The translations under genes and the position numbers were made by a program. Shown here one piece after another: positions 1 to 8,709 of a stretch of DNA of 64,000 nt. The stretch is taken from positions 62,001-126,000 of the forward strand of contig NZ_JAQISN010000002.1 of assembly GCF_037450285.1 (NCBI RefSeq), read 5' to 3'. The notes under the pieces are model-generated. The model was not told where the DNA came from and did not search any database. It saw nothing but the letters and a program-made list of their open reading frames with translations. The stretch comes from Erwinia sp. SLM-02 (GTDB taxonomy: Bacteria; Pseudomonadota; Gammaproteobacteria; Enterobacterales; Enterobacteriaceae). The first letter of the stretch is position 1. Each line of letters begins with the position of its first letter.

Positions 1-671
1 ATGTCCCACAGCAGATCCTGATTCTCGCCCACAGCGACAGCACATCGCCGCAGAGCGATGCCGACGTGCAGAAAAACCTCGGCGGGCTGACCGCTCAGGC
101 GGCGGACAATAACGCCTCCGGCCTCGGGGTAATGCTGGAACTGGCGGAGCGCCTGAGCAAGGAACACCTGCACTACAGTCTGCGCTTTGTCGCGCTCAGC
201 GGGGAAGAGATCGGCCAGCGGGGCAGCGAAGATTACCTGGCGCGAATGAAGCCGGAGGAGAAACAAAATACCCTGCTGGTGATTAACCTCAACAGCCTGA
301 TCGTTGGCAACCATCTGACCTTCAGCAGCGGGAATAACACGCCACAGGCGGTGATGCGCCAGACCCGCGACCGGGCGCTGACGCTGGCCAGACGCAGCGG
401 GATTCAGGCCGTGGGTAAAAAAGAGCAGAATGCGAACGGCAGCCCCTTCGACCGCGCCGGATTCCCGCTGATGACGGTCGGCACCAGCGACGGCCCGGCA
501 AGCAAAGTGCCCGCCGTGCTGAAACAGCATTTTCCCGCCGGGCTACGCAATCAGGCCCAACGTGATAATCTGGCCTACATCGACCGCTGGCTTCCGGGCC
601 GCATCACCAGCCGAACCCACAGTACCGTGGCCGTGCTGCTGCCGCTGATCCGCGAGCTGGCCAATCCCTGA
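1..671 (+). CDS. iap: Aminopeptidase Iap, C-terminal part (5' truncated by window edge)
   Basis: The reading frame is open from base 3, so only the C-terminal about 222 residues are present. The fragment looks like an M28-family zinc aminopeptidase: an AHSDS segment (first metal His/Asp), ADNNASG (bridging Asp), and SGEE with the catalytic Glu. It resembles E. coli Iap, the periplasmic enzyme that trims the N-terminal Arg of alkaline phosphatase to give its isozymes. The signal peptide would lie outside the window. Its place next to cysH matches E. coli. Assignment rests on remembered family similarity plus synteny. Confidence 0.88.
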   Translation, partial: VPQQILILAHSDSTSPQSDADVQKNLGGLTAQAADNNASGLGVMLELAERLSKEHLHYSLRFVALSGEEIGQRGSEDYLARMKPEEKQNTLLVINLNSLIVGNHLTFSSGNNTPQAVMRQTRDRALTLARRSGIQAVGKKEQNANGSPFDRAGFPLMTVGTSDGPASKVPAVLKQHFPAGLRNQAQRDNLAYIDRWLPGRITSRTHSTVAVLLPLIRELANP

Positions 672-686
672 CCTGCCGGAGCCATC

Positions 687-971
687 ATGTATATTGTTTT
701 TCTCAGCTACACCCGCCCGATGCAAGACGTTGAAGCCGTACTGGAGCCGCACGTCGCGTGGATTAACCGTTACTTTGCTGAAGGGATATTTATCAGCGCC
801 GGGCGCAAAGATCCGCGTACCGGTGGGATGATCATGGTGAAGGATATCGATCGGGCGCGGCTGGATGCCATTCTGGCGGAAGATCCCTTCCAGGCCGTGG
901 CCAGCTATGAAGTAACGAAAGTGAACATCACCCGCTCGGCGGAAGAATTTGCCGGGCTGACCGGGATCTGA
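687..971 (+). CDS. YciI-like (YCII domain) small protein
   Basis: This 94-residue protein starts 15 bases after iap and is probably cotranscribed with it. It has the YCII-domain layout: an N-terminal beta strand (YIVFLSYT), a central region with HVAWINRYFAEG and SAGRKDPRTGG, and a DPF motif (AEDPFQAVASYEV) near residue 70. YCII proteins have a ferredoxin-like fold with a conserved His/Asp pair and are suspected to be small enzymes or chlorite-dismutase relatives, but most lack a known reaction. No specific role can be given. In E. coli this position is occupied by CRISPR-cas genes. Confidence 0.8.
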   Translation: MYIVFLSYTRPMQDVEAVLEPHVAWINRYFAEGIFISAGRKDPRTGGMIMVKDIDRARLDAILAEDPFQAVASYEVTKVNITRSAEEFAGLTGI

Positions 972-1030
972 GACGGGTACGCGACTCAGCAGGGCACGTT
1001 AACGCCGCCTTACGCCATAAATAAATGCGC

Positions 1031-1068
1031 GAAAACAGAAGCTAACGCTAATGATAAGCTTCTGTTCC
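1031..1068 (-). terminator. Probable terminator of cysJIH (hairpin, 10-bp stem)
   Basis: A perfect 10-bp inverted repeat (1034-1043 with 1057-1066, 13-nt loop) lies between the convergent yciI-like gene and cysH. On the minus strand the stem is followed by a short T-rich stretch (TTTTC). A second hairpin, AGCAGCCC/GGGCTGCT at 1100-1107/1121-1128, has no T tract. Either could end transcription. Confidence 0.45.
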
Positions 1069-1142
1069 TTAGCTGGCGGGTTAGCCCTGCTAAACCAACA
1101 GCAGCCCAACACGTTGCACAGGGCTGCTATCAACTAACAACA

Positions 1143-1874
1143 TCACTCGTGCAGGCCGCACTCGCGCTTCAGACCAAAGAAGCGCGTCTCTTCCTCAGCC
1201 ATACCCGGTTCCCATTTACGGGTGGTGTGGGTGTCGCCAACGGAGAGATAGCCCTGCTCCCACAGCGGGTGGTAATCAAGACCGTTCTGCTGCAGGTACT
1301 GATAGACCTGGCGGTTATCCCAGTCAATAATCGGCAGCAGTTTAAATACGCCTTTCTTGATCGCCAGCACCGGCAGATGCGCCCGGCTGCCGGACTGATC
1401 GCGGCGCAGACCGGCAAACCACGTCTGTGCGTTCAGGCTTTCCAGCGCACGGTTCATCGGCTCAACCTTGTTGATCTGGTTGTAGCGTTCAATCCCCTCC
1501 ACGCCCTGCTCCCACAGCTTGCCGTAGCGTGCTTCCTGCCAGGCCGCGCTGTGTTCGGCGCGAAAGACTTTAAGATTGAGATCCAGCTGCTCCGTCAGCT
1601 TATCAATAAACTGATAGGTTTCCGGAAACAGGTAGCCGGTATCGGTCAGGATCACCGGAATATCCGGCTTCTGCCGGGTGACCAGATGCAGGCTCACCGC
1701 CGCCTGAATGCCAAAGCTTGAGGTCAGCACCGCTTCGCCCGGCAAATTCTCCAGCCCCCAGATCACCCGATCTTCGGCTGACAGTTTATCCAGCCGGTTA
1801 TTGATCTCGGCGAGCGCCATTACGCGCTCCACCTTCGGTAGTGCATTCAGTTCAGAGAGATCGAGTCCCGCCAT
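1143..1874 (-). CDS. cysH: Phosphoadenosine phosphosulfate (PAPS) reductase
   Basis: CysH reduces PAPS to sulfite and adenosine bisphosphate using thioredoxin or glutaredoxin, in the cytoplasm, as a step of assimilatory sulfate reduction. The 243-residue length is typical. The sequence has the PP-loop-type substrate site (LTSSFGIQAAV, about residues 50-60; TDTGYLFPET, about 77-86), and ends in the catalytic ECGLHE motif with Cys239. Arg-rich substrate contacts are seen at GLRRDQSGSRA. It is the last gene of cysJIH, 12 bases after cysI. Confidence 0.97.
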   Translation of the reverse strand: MAGLDLSELNALPKVERVMALAEINNRLDKLSAEDRVIWGLENLPGEAVLTSSFGIQAAVSLHLVTRQKPDIPVILTDTGYLFPETYQFIDKLTEQLDLNLKVFRAEHSAAWQEARYGKLWEQGVEGIERYNQINKVEPMNRALESLNAQTWFAGLRRDQSGSRAHLPVLAIKKGVFKLLPIIDWDNRQVYQYLQQNGLDYHPLWEQGYLSVGDTHTTRKWEPGMAEEETRFFGLKRECGLHE

Positions 1875-1886
1875 CTTACACCTCCA

Positions 1887-3602
1887 TCATTCCCAGAAAT
1901 CACGGGCCGGATCGAGCACCGGTCTGACGATGCCGGTACGGATCGTAAAGTCACCGAAGCCTTCGTCCGCCTGACGTTCTTTCGACCAGCGGCCGATCAG
2001 CTCATCCAGCGTCGCCAGGATCTCCGTTTCATTGATGTTCTCACGATACATGCGCGGGATACGGGTTCCCATACGGTTACCGCCCAGATGCAGGTTGTAA
2101 CGTCCGGGCGCCTTACCCACCAGGCCAATCTCGGCCAGCAGCGCACGACCACAGCCGTTCGGGCAGCCGGTGACGCGCAGCACGATATGCTCGTCGCCGA
2201 CTCCGTGCCCGGTCATGATGCCTTCCACTCGCGTGACAAACTCCGGCAGGAAGCGCTCGGCCTCCGCCATCGCCAGCGGGCAGGTCGGGAACGCCACGCA
2301 GGCCATGGAGTTTTCGCGCTGGTGGCTGACGTTTTCCATCAGGCCGTGCTGCTTCGCAATCTGCTCAATTTTCTCTTTATCCGATTCCGGCACGCCGGCC
2401 ACAATCAGGTTCTGGTTGGCGGTCAAGCGGAAGTCGCCCTGATGGATCTTCGCGATCTCCACCAGGCCGGTCTTCAACGGGCGGCCCGGGTAATCAAGCA
2501 GGCGGCCGTTTTCCACAAACAGCGTGAGGTGCCATTTGTTATCAATGCCTTTTACCCAGCCGAAGCGATCGCCACGGGTGGTAAATTCATACGGGCGGAT
2601 CGGCTCGAAGGTGACGCCGGCGCGGCGTTCAACCTCGGCTTTAAAGACGTCCGGCCCCACGCGCTCCAGCGTATATTTCGTTTTGGCGTTTTTACGGTCG
2701 GTGCGGTTGCCCCAGTCGCGCTGGGTCGTCACGACCGCTGCCGCGACATCAAGGATTTTTTCCACCGGGAAATAGCCAAACTCGCTGGCGGTACGCGCAT
2801 AGGTGGCTTTGTTACCGTGGTCGATGGACAGGCCGCCACCCACCAGCAGGTTAAAGCCAATCAGCCTGCCGTTTTCAGCAATCGCGATGAAGTTCAGATC
2901 GTTGGCGTGTAGATCCACGTCATTGTGCGGCGGCACGACCACGGTGGTTTTAAACTTACGCGGCAGGTAGGTTTCACCCAGGATCGGCTCAACGTCGGTG
3001 GTAGCCACCTTCTCCTGATCCAGCCAGATTTCCGCATAGGCGCGAGTCTGCGGCAGCAGGTGCTCGGAGAGCTTCTTCGCCCATTCGTACGCTTCCTGAT
3101 GCAGTTCAGACTCTATCGGGTTAGAGCTGCACAGCACGTTACGGTTCACGTCATTAGCGGTGGCCAGCGCGTCCAGACCCACTTCATGCAGCATCTGGTG
3201 GGCCGGTTTAACGTTGCCCTTCAGAATACCGTGGAACTGGAAAGTCTGGCGGTTAGTCAGACGAATGCTGCCATAAATGGTGTTGTTCGTGGCGAATTTA
3301 TCAATGGCCAGCCACTGCTGCGGCGTCATGATGCCGCCCGGCAGACGGCAGCGCAGCATCATCGCATGGCGCGCGTCCAGCTTCTGCTCGACGCGTTCGG
3401 CACGAATATCGCGGTCATCCTGCTGATACATCCCGTGAAAACGGATCATCAGGAAGTTGTCGCCGTTAAAGCCGCCGGTCAGGCCGTCGTTCAGGTCAGC
3501 AGCAATACTCCCGCGCAGGAAGTTGCTCTGTTTTTTCATCCGCTCGGCGTCGACCAGTTTACCTTCGACGACCAGCGGACCCGGGTATCTTTCATTGCTC
3601 AT
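1887..3602 (-). CDS. cysI: Sulfite reductase (NADPH) hemoprotein beta subunit
   Basis: CysI carries siroheme and a [4Fe-4S] cluster and performs the six-electron reduction of sulfite to sulfide with electrons from CysJ. The 571-residue protein has two homologous ferrite-reductase halves. The four cluster cysteines lie in CVAFPTCPLA (about 434-440) and TGCPNGCGRA (about 479-483), the last also being the siroheme axial ligand. Its ATG overlaps the cysJ stop by one base (TAATG), which indicates translational coupling and an alpha8beta4 complex made from one transcript. Confidence 0.97.
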   Translation of the reverse strand: MSNERYPGPLVVEGKLVDAERMKKQSNFLRGSIAADLNDGLTGGFNGDNFLMIRFHGMYQQDDRDIRAERVEQKLDARHAMMLRCRLPGGIMTPQQWLAIDKFATNNTIYGSIRLTNRQTFQFHGILKGNVKPAHQMLHEVGLDALATANDVNRNVLCSSNPIESELHQEAYEWAKKLSEHLLPQTRAYAEIWLDQEKVATTDVEPILGETYLPRKFKTTVVVPPHNDVDLHANDLNFIAIAENGRLIGFNLLVGGGLSIDHGNKATYARTASEFGYFPVEKILDVAAAVVTTQRDWGNRTDRKNAKTKYTLERVGPDVFKAEVERRAGVTFEPIRPYEFTTRGDRFGWVKGIDNKWHLTLFVENGRLLDYPGRPLKTGLVEIAKIHQGDFRLTANQNLIVAGVPESDKEKIEQIAKQHGLMENVSHQRENSMACVAFPTCPLAMAEAERFLPEFVTRVEGIMTGHGVGDEHIVLRVTGCPNGCGRALLAEIGLVGKAPGRYNLHLGGNRMGTRIPRMYRENINETEILATLDELIGRWSKERQADEGFGDFTIRTGIVRPVLDPARDFWE

Positions 3603-5404
3603 TAGTACACATCTCGCTGATAACGGCGCTCAATGCGCAGCTCACTTAAAAATTCATCTGCCGTTTCGATGTCCATGCCACCGTATTCGGCCACCACTTC
3701 CAGTAATGCTTGCTCAACGTCTTTAGCCATGCGATTGGCATCGCCGCAGACATAAATGTGTGCGCCTTCCTGAATCCAGCTCCACACTTCCGCCCCTTTC
3801 GCGCGGATCTTATCTTGTACGTATATTTTATGTTTCTGGTCACGAGACCAGGCTAAATCAATATTGGTCAGCAGGCCGTCTTTGACGTAGCGCTGCCACT
3901 CCACCTGATACAGGAAGTCTTCGGTGAAGTGCGGATTACCGAAGAACAGCCAGTTTTTGCCGCCCGCGCCGTCATTATCGCGCTGCTGCATAAAGGCGCG
4001 GAACGGCGCAATACCGGTGCCCGGGCCGATCATGATTACCGGGGTTTCCGGATTGGCAGGCAGGCGGAAATTGTCGTTGTGCTCGATAAACACGCGGATT
4101 TCATCGTCTTCCGCCAGGCGATCGCCCAGATAGCTGGAGGCACCACCGGCACGGGCGCGGCCTTCAATTTCATAGCGCACCACGCCAACGGTAATATGCA
4201 CTTCCGTTTCGTTCTCAGCCTGAGAAGAGGCGATCGAATAGAGGCGTGGCGTCAGCGGGCGCAGCAGCCCGGTCAGCTGTTCAGCGTTCAGCTCTGTCGG
4301 CGCGAAGCGGGCCATATCAACGATTGGCGTATTCTGCGCATACTGTTGCAGGCTGGCTTTGTCGGCGATCTGCGCCAGCAGCGCTTCATTATGGGAAAGT
4401 TTGGCATACTGCTCGACGATCTGCGGCGTATTCACCGTCAGCTCATAGTGTTTTTGCAGCGCCTGGGCCAGCGGCAGGGTTTCACCGTGCACGCTGACCG
4501 GCTCATCGCCCTTCAGCCACAGCAGCTCAAGCAGCTCTTTCACCAGCGCGGGGTCGTTCTCAAACCACACGCCCAGCGCATCACCGGGCTGATAGCGCAA
4601 TCCTGACTCACCCAAATCGATCTCGATATGGCGCACGTCTTTATCGGAATCGCGGCCGGTGACTTTCTGATTGACCGCGAAGCTGGCGGTCAGCGGGGCT
4701 TCTTTGGTGTAAGGACTGCTATGGATCTCATTAACGCTGCCGGACGCCGTGACCGCCGCAGCGGCAGGGGCTTCTTTCGGCACGCGCGCCTGTAAGATTT
4801 CTACCAGCTGTTTACGCCAGGCTTCCGCCGCCGCGGCGTACTCAACATCGGCATCAACGCGATCCAGCAGGCGCGCAGCACCCAGCTCGGCCAGCCGGTT
4901 ATCGAAATCTTTCCCCGCCTGGCTGAAGAATTCATAAGAGGTATCGCCAAGGCCAAACACCGCAAAGGCGCTGGCGTCCATTTTAGGCGCTTTCTTCGAC
5001 ATCAGGAATTTATGCAGCGCCACGCCCTCTTCCGGCGGTTCACCCTCACCCTGCGTGGAGGTGACCACCACCAGCAGTTTCTCCTGCGCAATCTGCTTGA
5101 ACTTATAGTCACCGGCATTCACCAGGTTGACGTTAAGCTTCGCGGCAATAAGGTCATCGCGCAGCTGTTCTGACAGGCGGCGAGCGTTACCGGTCTGCGA
5201 GGCGGAAAGAATAGTGATGGACGGCACCTCAACCTGAGCCTGTGCGGCAGCCACAACGGCACCGGGAGCCTGGTTAACCATGCCCCAGAAATAACCAGAC
5301 AGCCACGCAAGCTGGGTAGGGGTATAATCCCCGGTCGCTGCCTGTAAGCGGGCAAGCTGGTCGGGATTCAGCGGAAGCATATTTGAAGGTGCCTGAGTCG
5401 TCAT
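3602..5404 (-). CDS. cysJ: Sulfite reductase (NADPH) flavoprotein alpha subunit
   Basis: CysJ passes electrons from NADPH through FAD and FMN to CysI. A flavodoxin domain (SASQTGNA, about residues 68-75; STQGEGEPP phosphate/flavin loop) is followed by an FAD domain (RLYSIASS) and an NADP domain (GPGTGIAPFRAF; CGDANRMAKDVE), ending in the family's aromatic RRYQRDVY. The open frame extends to 5500, but the start at 5404 gives a 600-residue protein beginning MTTQAPSN, matching the E. coli N-terminus. First gene of cysJIH, divergent from queD. Confidence 0.96.
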   Translation of the reverse strand: MTTQAPSNMLPLNPDQLARLQAATGDYTPTQLAWLSGYFWGMVNQAPGAVVAAAQAQVEVPSITILSASQTGNARRLSEQLRDDLIAAKLNVNLVNAGDYKFKQIAQEKLLVVVTSTQGEGEPPEEGVALHKFLMSKKAPKMDASAFAVFGLGDTSYEFFSQAGKDFDNRLAELGAARLLDRVDADVEYAAAAEAWRKQLVEILQARVPKEAPAAAAVTASGSVNEIHSSPYTKEAPLTASFAVNQKVTGRDSDKDVRHIEIDLGESGLRYQPGDALGVWFENDPALVKELLELLWLKGDEPVSVHGETLPLAQALQKHYELTVNTPQIVEQYAKLSHNEALLAQIADKASLQQYAQNTPIVDMARFAPTELNAEQLTGLLRPLTPRLYSIASSQAENETEVHITVGVVRYEIEGRARAGGASSYLGDRLAEDDEIRVFIEHNDNFRLPANPETPVIMIGPGTGIAPFRAFMQQRDNDGAGGKNWLFFGNPHFTEDFLYQVEWQRYVKDGLLTNIDLAWSRDQKHKIYVQDKIRAKGAEVWSWIQEGAHIYVCGDANRMAKDVEQALLEVVAEYGGMDIETADEFLSELRIERRYQRDVY

Positions 5405-5692
5405 TGCGTCGATAATTCCAGTGTCGGAGATCTGATTACTGACAGGGTAAGGGCAAGCAGAATAACCCTTAAATAAGGGTTGGCAATAATTAATAACCAA
5501 AATGACTAAATGGTTTTTCAGGTAAGGCTTATTGGCAAAACAGGTTGATAATATGCTTGTTTATCAAATCGTTAAAAAGGTCAGCCCCTGGTTTACACTT
5601 TGCCCCAGCCCCGCCGCCGGGAAACGGGTGCGAAAAAAGCTGTTTTCCGGTATCCTGCGGCGGTTTTCACTATCAAGACTGAGACTGTAACC
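5405..5692. promoter_or_regulatory. cysJ/queD divergent control region with 8+2+8 palindrome
   Basis: This 288-bp intergenic stretch must hold both promoters. It contains a perfect palindrome at 5464-5481 (AACCCTTA, AA, TAAGGGTT), 60-77 bp upstream of the cysJ start. In enteric bacteria cysJIH is activated by CysB with N-acetylserine or O-acetylserine at a site just upstream of the promoter, so a CysB operator is expected here. Linking the palindrome to CysB is inference, since CysB sites are poorly defined. Confidence 0.4.
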
Positions 5693-6052
5693 ATGGCGAC
5701 CACGCTGTTTAAAGATTTTCAATTCGAAGCCGCTCACCATCTGCCGAATGTCCCTGCCGGGCATAAATGCGGCCGACTGCACGGGCACTCTTTTATGGTG
5801 CGCCTGGAGATCACCGGTGAGGTGGATACACATACCGGCTGGGTAATGGACTTTTCCGAGATCAAAGCGGCATTTAAGCCGGTTTACGATCGTCTGGATC
5901 ACTACTACCTGAACGACATTCCGGGCCTCGAAAATCCTACCAGTGAAGTGCTGGCGGCCTGGATCTGGCAGGAGATGAAACCGGTACTGCCGCTGCTGAG
6001 CGCGGTCATGGTCAAAGAAACCTGCACCGCCGGCTGCGTGTATCGCGGCTAA
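5693..6052 (+). CDS. queD: 6-carboxy-5,6,7,8-tetrahydropterin synthase
   Basis: QueD converts dihydroneopterin triphosphate to 6-carboxytetrahydropterin, an early step toward preQ0 and tRNA queuosine. The start at 5693 (MATTLFKDF) gives 120 residues, like the E. coli enzyme; an upstream in-frame ATG at 5600 would add a non-homologous tail. Zinc ligands are His15, His30 and His32 (AAHH and LHGHS), and the catalytic Cys26 lies in GHKCGRLHGH. The C-terminal VKETCTAGC segment is also typical. queE and queF lie elsewhere in the window. Confidence 0.95.
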   Translation: MATTLFKDFQFEAAHHLPNVPAGHKCGRLHGHSFMVRLEITGEVDTHTGWVMDFSEIKAAFKPVYDRLDHYYLNDIPGLENPTSEVLAAWIWQEMKPVLPLLSAVMVKETCTAGCVYRG

Positions 6053-6361
6053 TCGGCCCCGCTGCCGGTTACAGGGCGATCGTCACACCATTGCCTGATA
6101 GTCGGTACCTGGGATGAGGTCAGTCTGAGCACACCGGAACGGCAAAAGACGCTCCCTGCGGGCCTCGGCACGCGGCATCCCTGCCGCGTGACGTCCGGAT
6201 TACCGCCTTTATGCGAAATCCGGCATAGCTTTATTGAAATTTATATATTCTTATCGAATATATAATAGCAAATCACGATATATAGTCGTTTTTTTAGTTC
6301 GTGATAGTCTCTCGCCATAAGTTCAGATCAATAATAATAACTTATTAAGAAAAGGTGTCGC
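6053..6361. promoter_or_regulatory. Intergenic region: repeat-type hairpin, then AT-rich promoter region with inverted repeats
   Basis: No gene is seen here. A perfect 9-bp hairpin (6169-6177 with 6182-6190, loop TCCC) lacks a T tract and resembles a repeat near 16395. The following AT-rich part holds an inverted repeat at 6242-6250/6256-6264 (TATATATTC/GAATATATA) and a second at 6272-6278/6299-6305 (ATCACGA/TCGTGAT). These lie 57-120 bp before the importer operon and are candidate operator sites. The regulator is unknown; CysB or a relative would fit the predicted substrate. Confidence 0.4.
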
Positions 6362-7060
6362 GTGCCCGCATGGCTTAATTTAGCAATCGATTCATTCTGG
6401 CCCATGCTGTATGCCGGGCTGACCTTTACCATTCCGTTAACGCTGATTTCATTTATTCTGGGCTTATCCCTGGGCTTTATTGTCGCGCTGGTGCGTTTAT
6501 ATGGGCCGGAGCCGTTAAAGAAGGTTGTCCGTTTTTACGTCTGGCTTATTCGCGGTACGCCGCTGCTGGTGCAGCTGTTTCTTATTTTCTATGCCCTGCC
6601 CAGCGCCGGTATTACGCTGGATGCTTTTCCGGCGGCGATAATTGGTTTTACGCTGAATATCGGTGCCTATACATCAGAGGTCATTCGCGCCACCCTGCTG
6701 TCCGTGCCGAAAGGCCAGTGGGAAGCCGCACACTCCATCGGTATGAGCTGGGCGCAGGCGCTGCGTCGGGTGATTATTCCCCAGGCGGCACGTATTGCCG
6801 TGCCACCGCTGTCGAATACGTTTATTTCACTGGTTAAGGATACCTCGCTGGCATCGGTGATTACCGTTCCCGAGCTGTTCCTTGCCGCGCAGCGTATTGC
6901 TGCCGTGACCTATCAGCCGTTGATATTATATACCGAGGCGGCGATCGTTTATTTAATTATCAGTTCGGTGCTCTCTTCTCTACAGACCCGTCTGGAGAAA
7001 AAGCTGGAAAATACAGGCGCAGTGAAGGGGAATGAAAATGATAACGCTGTCCGGCATTGA
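6362..7060 (+). CDS. Amino-acid (cystine-type) ABC transporter permease
   Basis: Inner-membrane permease of the polar amino-acid uptake family (HisM/TcyL type), 232 residues. Hydrophobic segments lie at about 15-40, 55-80, 85-105 and 185-210. The cytoplasmic EAA loop that docks the ATPase is clear (EAAHSIGMSWAQALRRVIIPQA region, about 121-142), followed by PPLSNTFISLVKDTSLAS, a signature of this family. It starts with GTG, preceded by an AAGG Shine-Dalgarno. First of a three-gene operon. Closest remembered relative is TcyL (YecS) for cystine; other polar amino acids remain possible. Confidence 0.85.
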   Translation: MPAWLNLAIDSFWPMLYAGLTFTIPLTLISFILGLSLGFIVALVRLYGPEPLKKVVRFYVWLIRGTPLLVQLFLIFYALPSAGITLDAFPAAIIGFTLNIGAYTSEVIRATLLSVPKGQWEAAHSIGMSWAQALRRVIIPQAARIAVPPLSNTFISLVKDTSLASVITVPELFLAAQRIAAVTYQPLILYTEAAIVYLIISSVLSSLQTRLEKKLENTGAVKGNENDNAVRH

Positions 7061-7805
7061 AAAAAGATTCGACGATAACCCCGTATTAAAAAATATTAAC
7101 CTGACGATTAAAGAAGGCAGCGTAACGGCATTAATTGGCCCGTCGGGCAGCGGGAAAAGCACCCTGCTGCGCTGCGTAAATCTACTGGAGGTTCCGCAGG
7201 CCGGAGAATTAACGCTCGGAAAAGAAAAAATAGTGTTTAACGGCAGCGGGCGTGCCGGCAGAAAAGATGTTTATCGCATCTGCCAGCAGACCGGCATGGT
7301 GTTTCAAAACTTCCAGCTGTTCCCGCATCTGCGGGTGATTGAAAACATTACCGAAGGGCTGATCACCGTGCATAAGCAGCCGGTCAGACAGGCGCGCGAG
7401 CGCGCCGAAGAGCTGCTTGCCAAAGTGGGGCTGCTGCACAAGCGCGACGCCTGGCCGGCCAATCTTTCCGGCGGCCAGCAGCAGCGCGTGGCGATTGCCC
7501 GGGCGCTGGCCCCCTCGCCGAAGGTACTGCTGTGCGATGAACCAACGTCCGCGCTGGACCCCGAGCTGTCGCTTGAGGTGGTGGCGGTTTTACGGCAGCT
7601 GGCAAAAGAAGGAATGACCATGCTGATGGCCACTCATGATCTGCGGCTGGCGGCCAACATTGCGCAGCAGGTGGTATTCCTGGAAGCGGGCGAAATCGTC
7701 GAGACCGGCACCTCACAGGACATTTTTACCCGGGCACAAAAATCCCGGACCAAAGCGTTTATCTCTACCCTGACCGAAACCCTGCCCGATTCCTGGGAAA
7801 TTTGA
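7038..7805 (+). CDS. Amino-acid (cystine-type) ABC transporter ATP-binding protein
   Basis: ATPase that powers the importer, 255 residues from this start. Walker A is GPSGSGKST (34-42), the signature LSGGQQQR (143-150), Walker B ends LLCDEPTSALDP (Asp167, Glu168), and the H-loop is ATHDL. The ATG at 7038 is preferred over the one at 7032 because AAGGGG at 7025-7030 is then 7 bases upstream. It overlaps the permease by 23 bases, implying translational coupling. The Q-loop segment MVFQNFQLFPHL is typical of GlnQ/HisP relatives. Confidence 0.88.
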   Translation: MITLSGIEKRFDDNPVLKNINLTIKEGSVTALIGPSGSGKSTLLRCVNLLEVPQAGELTLGKEKIVFNGSGRAGRKDVYRICQQTGMVFQNFQLFPHLRVIENITEGLITVHKQPVRQARERAEELLAKVGLLHKRDAWPANLSGGQQQRVAIARALAPSPKVLLCDEPTSALDPELSLEVVAVLRQLAKEGMTMLMATHDLRLAANIAQQVVFLEAGEIVETGTSQDIFTRAQKSRTKAFISTLTETLPDSWEI

Positions 7806-7846
7806 ACCTAAGACGACATTACCGAACCTATTCAGGAGTAATAACT

Positions 7847-8620
7847 ATGAAAACTATTGCAACGCTGCTGCTGGCAGGCATGGTACAACTCGGCTTCTCC
7901 GGCGCGGCGCTGGCGGAAACCGATCTGGCAAAAATCCAGTCGGCGGGCGTATTTAAAATCGGCACCGAAGGCACCTATCCTCCGTTTACCTTCCACGACG
8001 CTTCCGGCGCGTTAACCGGCTTCGACGTTGATATTGGCCGCGAAGTGGCTAAGCGCCTGAAGGTGAAGGCCGAATTTGTTGAGGGGAAATGGGACGGCCT
8101 GATCGCCGGCCTGGATGCCAAACGCTATGAAGCAGTGATTAACCAGGTGTCGATCACCCCGGAGCGCCAGGCAAAATATGATTTCTCAGCGCCTTACCTC
8201 TCTTCGAAAGCGGCGCTGATTGTGCGCGATGACAATAAAACGATCAAAAGTTTCGAGGACCTGAAAGGGAAAAAATCGGCGCACACCTTAACCAGTAACT
8301 ATGCCCAGCTGGCGCGCAGCTACGGTGCTGACATCGTCGCCACCGACGGCTTTAACCAGTCGGTTGATCTGGTGGCCCAGGGCCGCGCAGATGCCACGAT
8401 CAACGATAACCTGTCGTTCCTCGATTTCAAAAAGCACAAGCCCGATGCGCCGGTGAAAATCGTCGCCAGCCGTTCCGATGCCGAGCAGGTAGGCATTCTG
8501 ATTGAGAAAGGTAACCCGCAGCTGAAAGAGGCGATTGATAAGGCACTGGCCGATATCAAGAGCGACGGCACCTGGCAGCGTATTTCAGTGAAATACTTCG
8601 GGACTGACGTGTCCAAATAA
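7847..8620 (+). CDS. Periplasmic amino-acid (cystine-type) binding protein
   Basis: Solute-binding protein of the bacterial family 3 type. A signal peptide of about 23 residues ends GAALA before ETDLAKIQ. The mature protein has the family features GTEGTYPPFTFHD, GFDVDIGREVAKRL and GKWDGLIAGLDAKRY, and the NQVSITPERQAKYDFSAPY region common in cystine/cysteine binding proteins (FliY/TcyJ, TcyA). Start at 7847 is chosen for the signal peptide and CAGGAG 14 bases upstream. Proximity to cysHIJ supports a sulfur amino acid, but the ligand is inferred. Confidence 0.87.
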   Translation: MKTIATLLLAGMVQLGFSGAALAETDLAKIQSAGVFKIGTEGTYPPFTFHDASGALTGFDVDIGREVAKRLKVKAEFVEGKWDGLIAGLDAKRYEAVINQVSITPERQAKYDFSAPYLSSKAALIVRDDNKTIKSFEDLKGKKSAHTLTSNYAQLARSYGADIVATDGFNQSVDLVAQGRADATINDNLSFLDFKKHKPDAPVKIVASRSDAEQVGILIEKGNPQLKEAIDKALADIKSDGTWQRISVKYFGTDVSK

Positions 8621-8625
8621 CACCC

Positions 8626-8652
8626 GAGCGGGCTGCATCCTCAGCCCGTTTT
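8626..8652 (+). terminator. Terminator of the ABC importer operon
   Basis: A 7-bp GC-rich stem CGGGCTG/CAGCCCG (8629-8635 with 8642-8648, 6-nt loop) is followed directly by TTTT. It lies 8 bases after the binding-protein stop codon. Confidence 0.75.
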
Positions 8653-8709
8653 GCGCCTGCGATTGCGCCACCGCCTCCCACGCCCGTTCACGGGCGTATT
8701 TGAAATATT

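Noticed and set aside
5405..5500. N-terminal extension of CysJ by 32 residues
   Set aside because: The extension has no similarity to CysJ and covers the expected promoter; the ATG at 5404 matches the family start.
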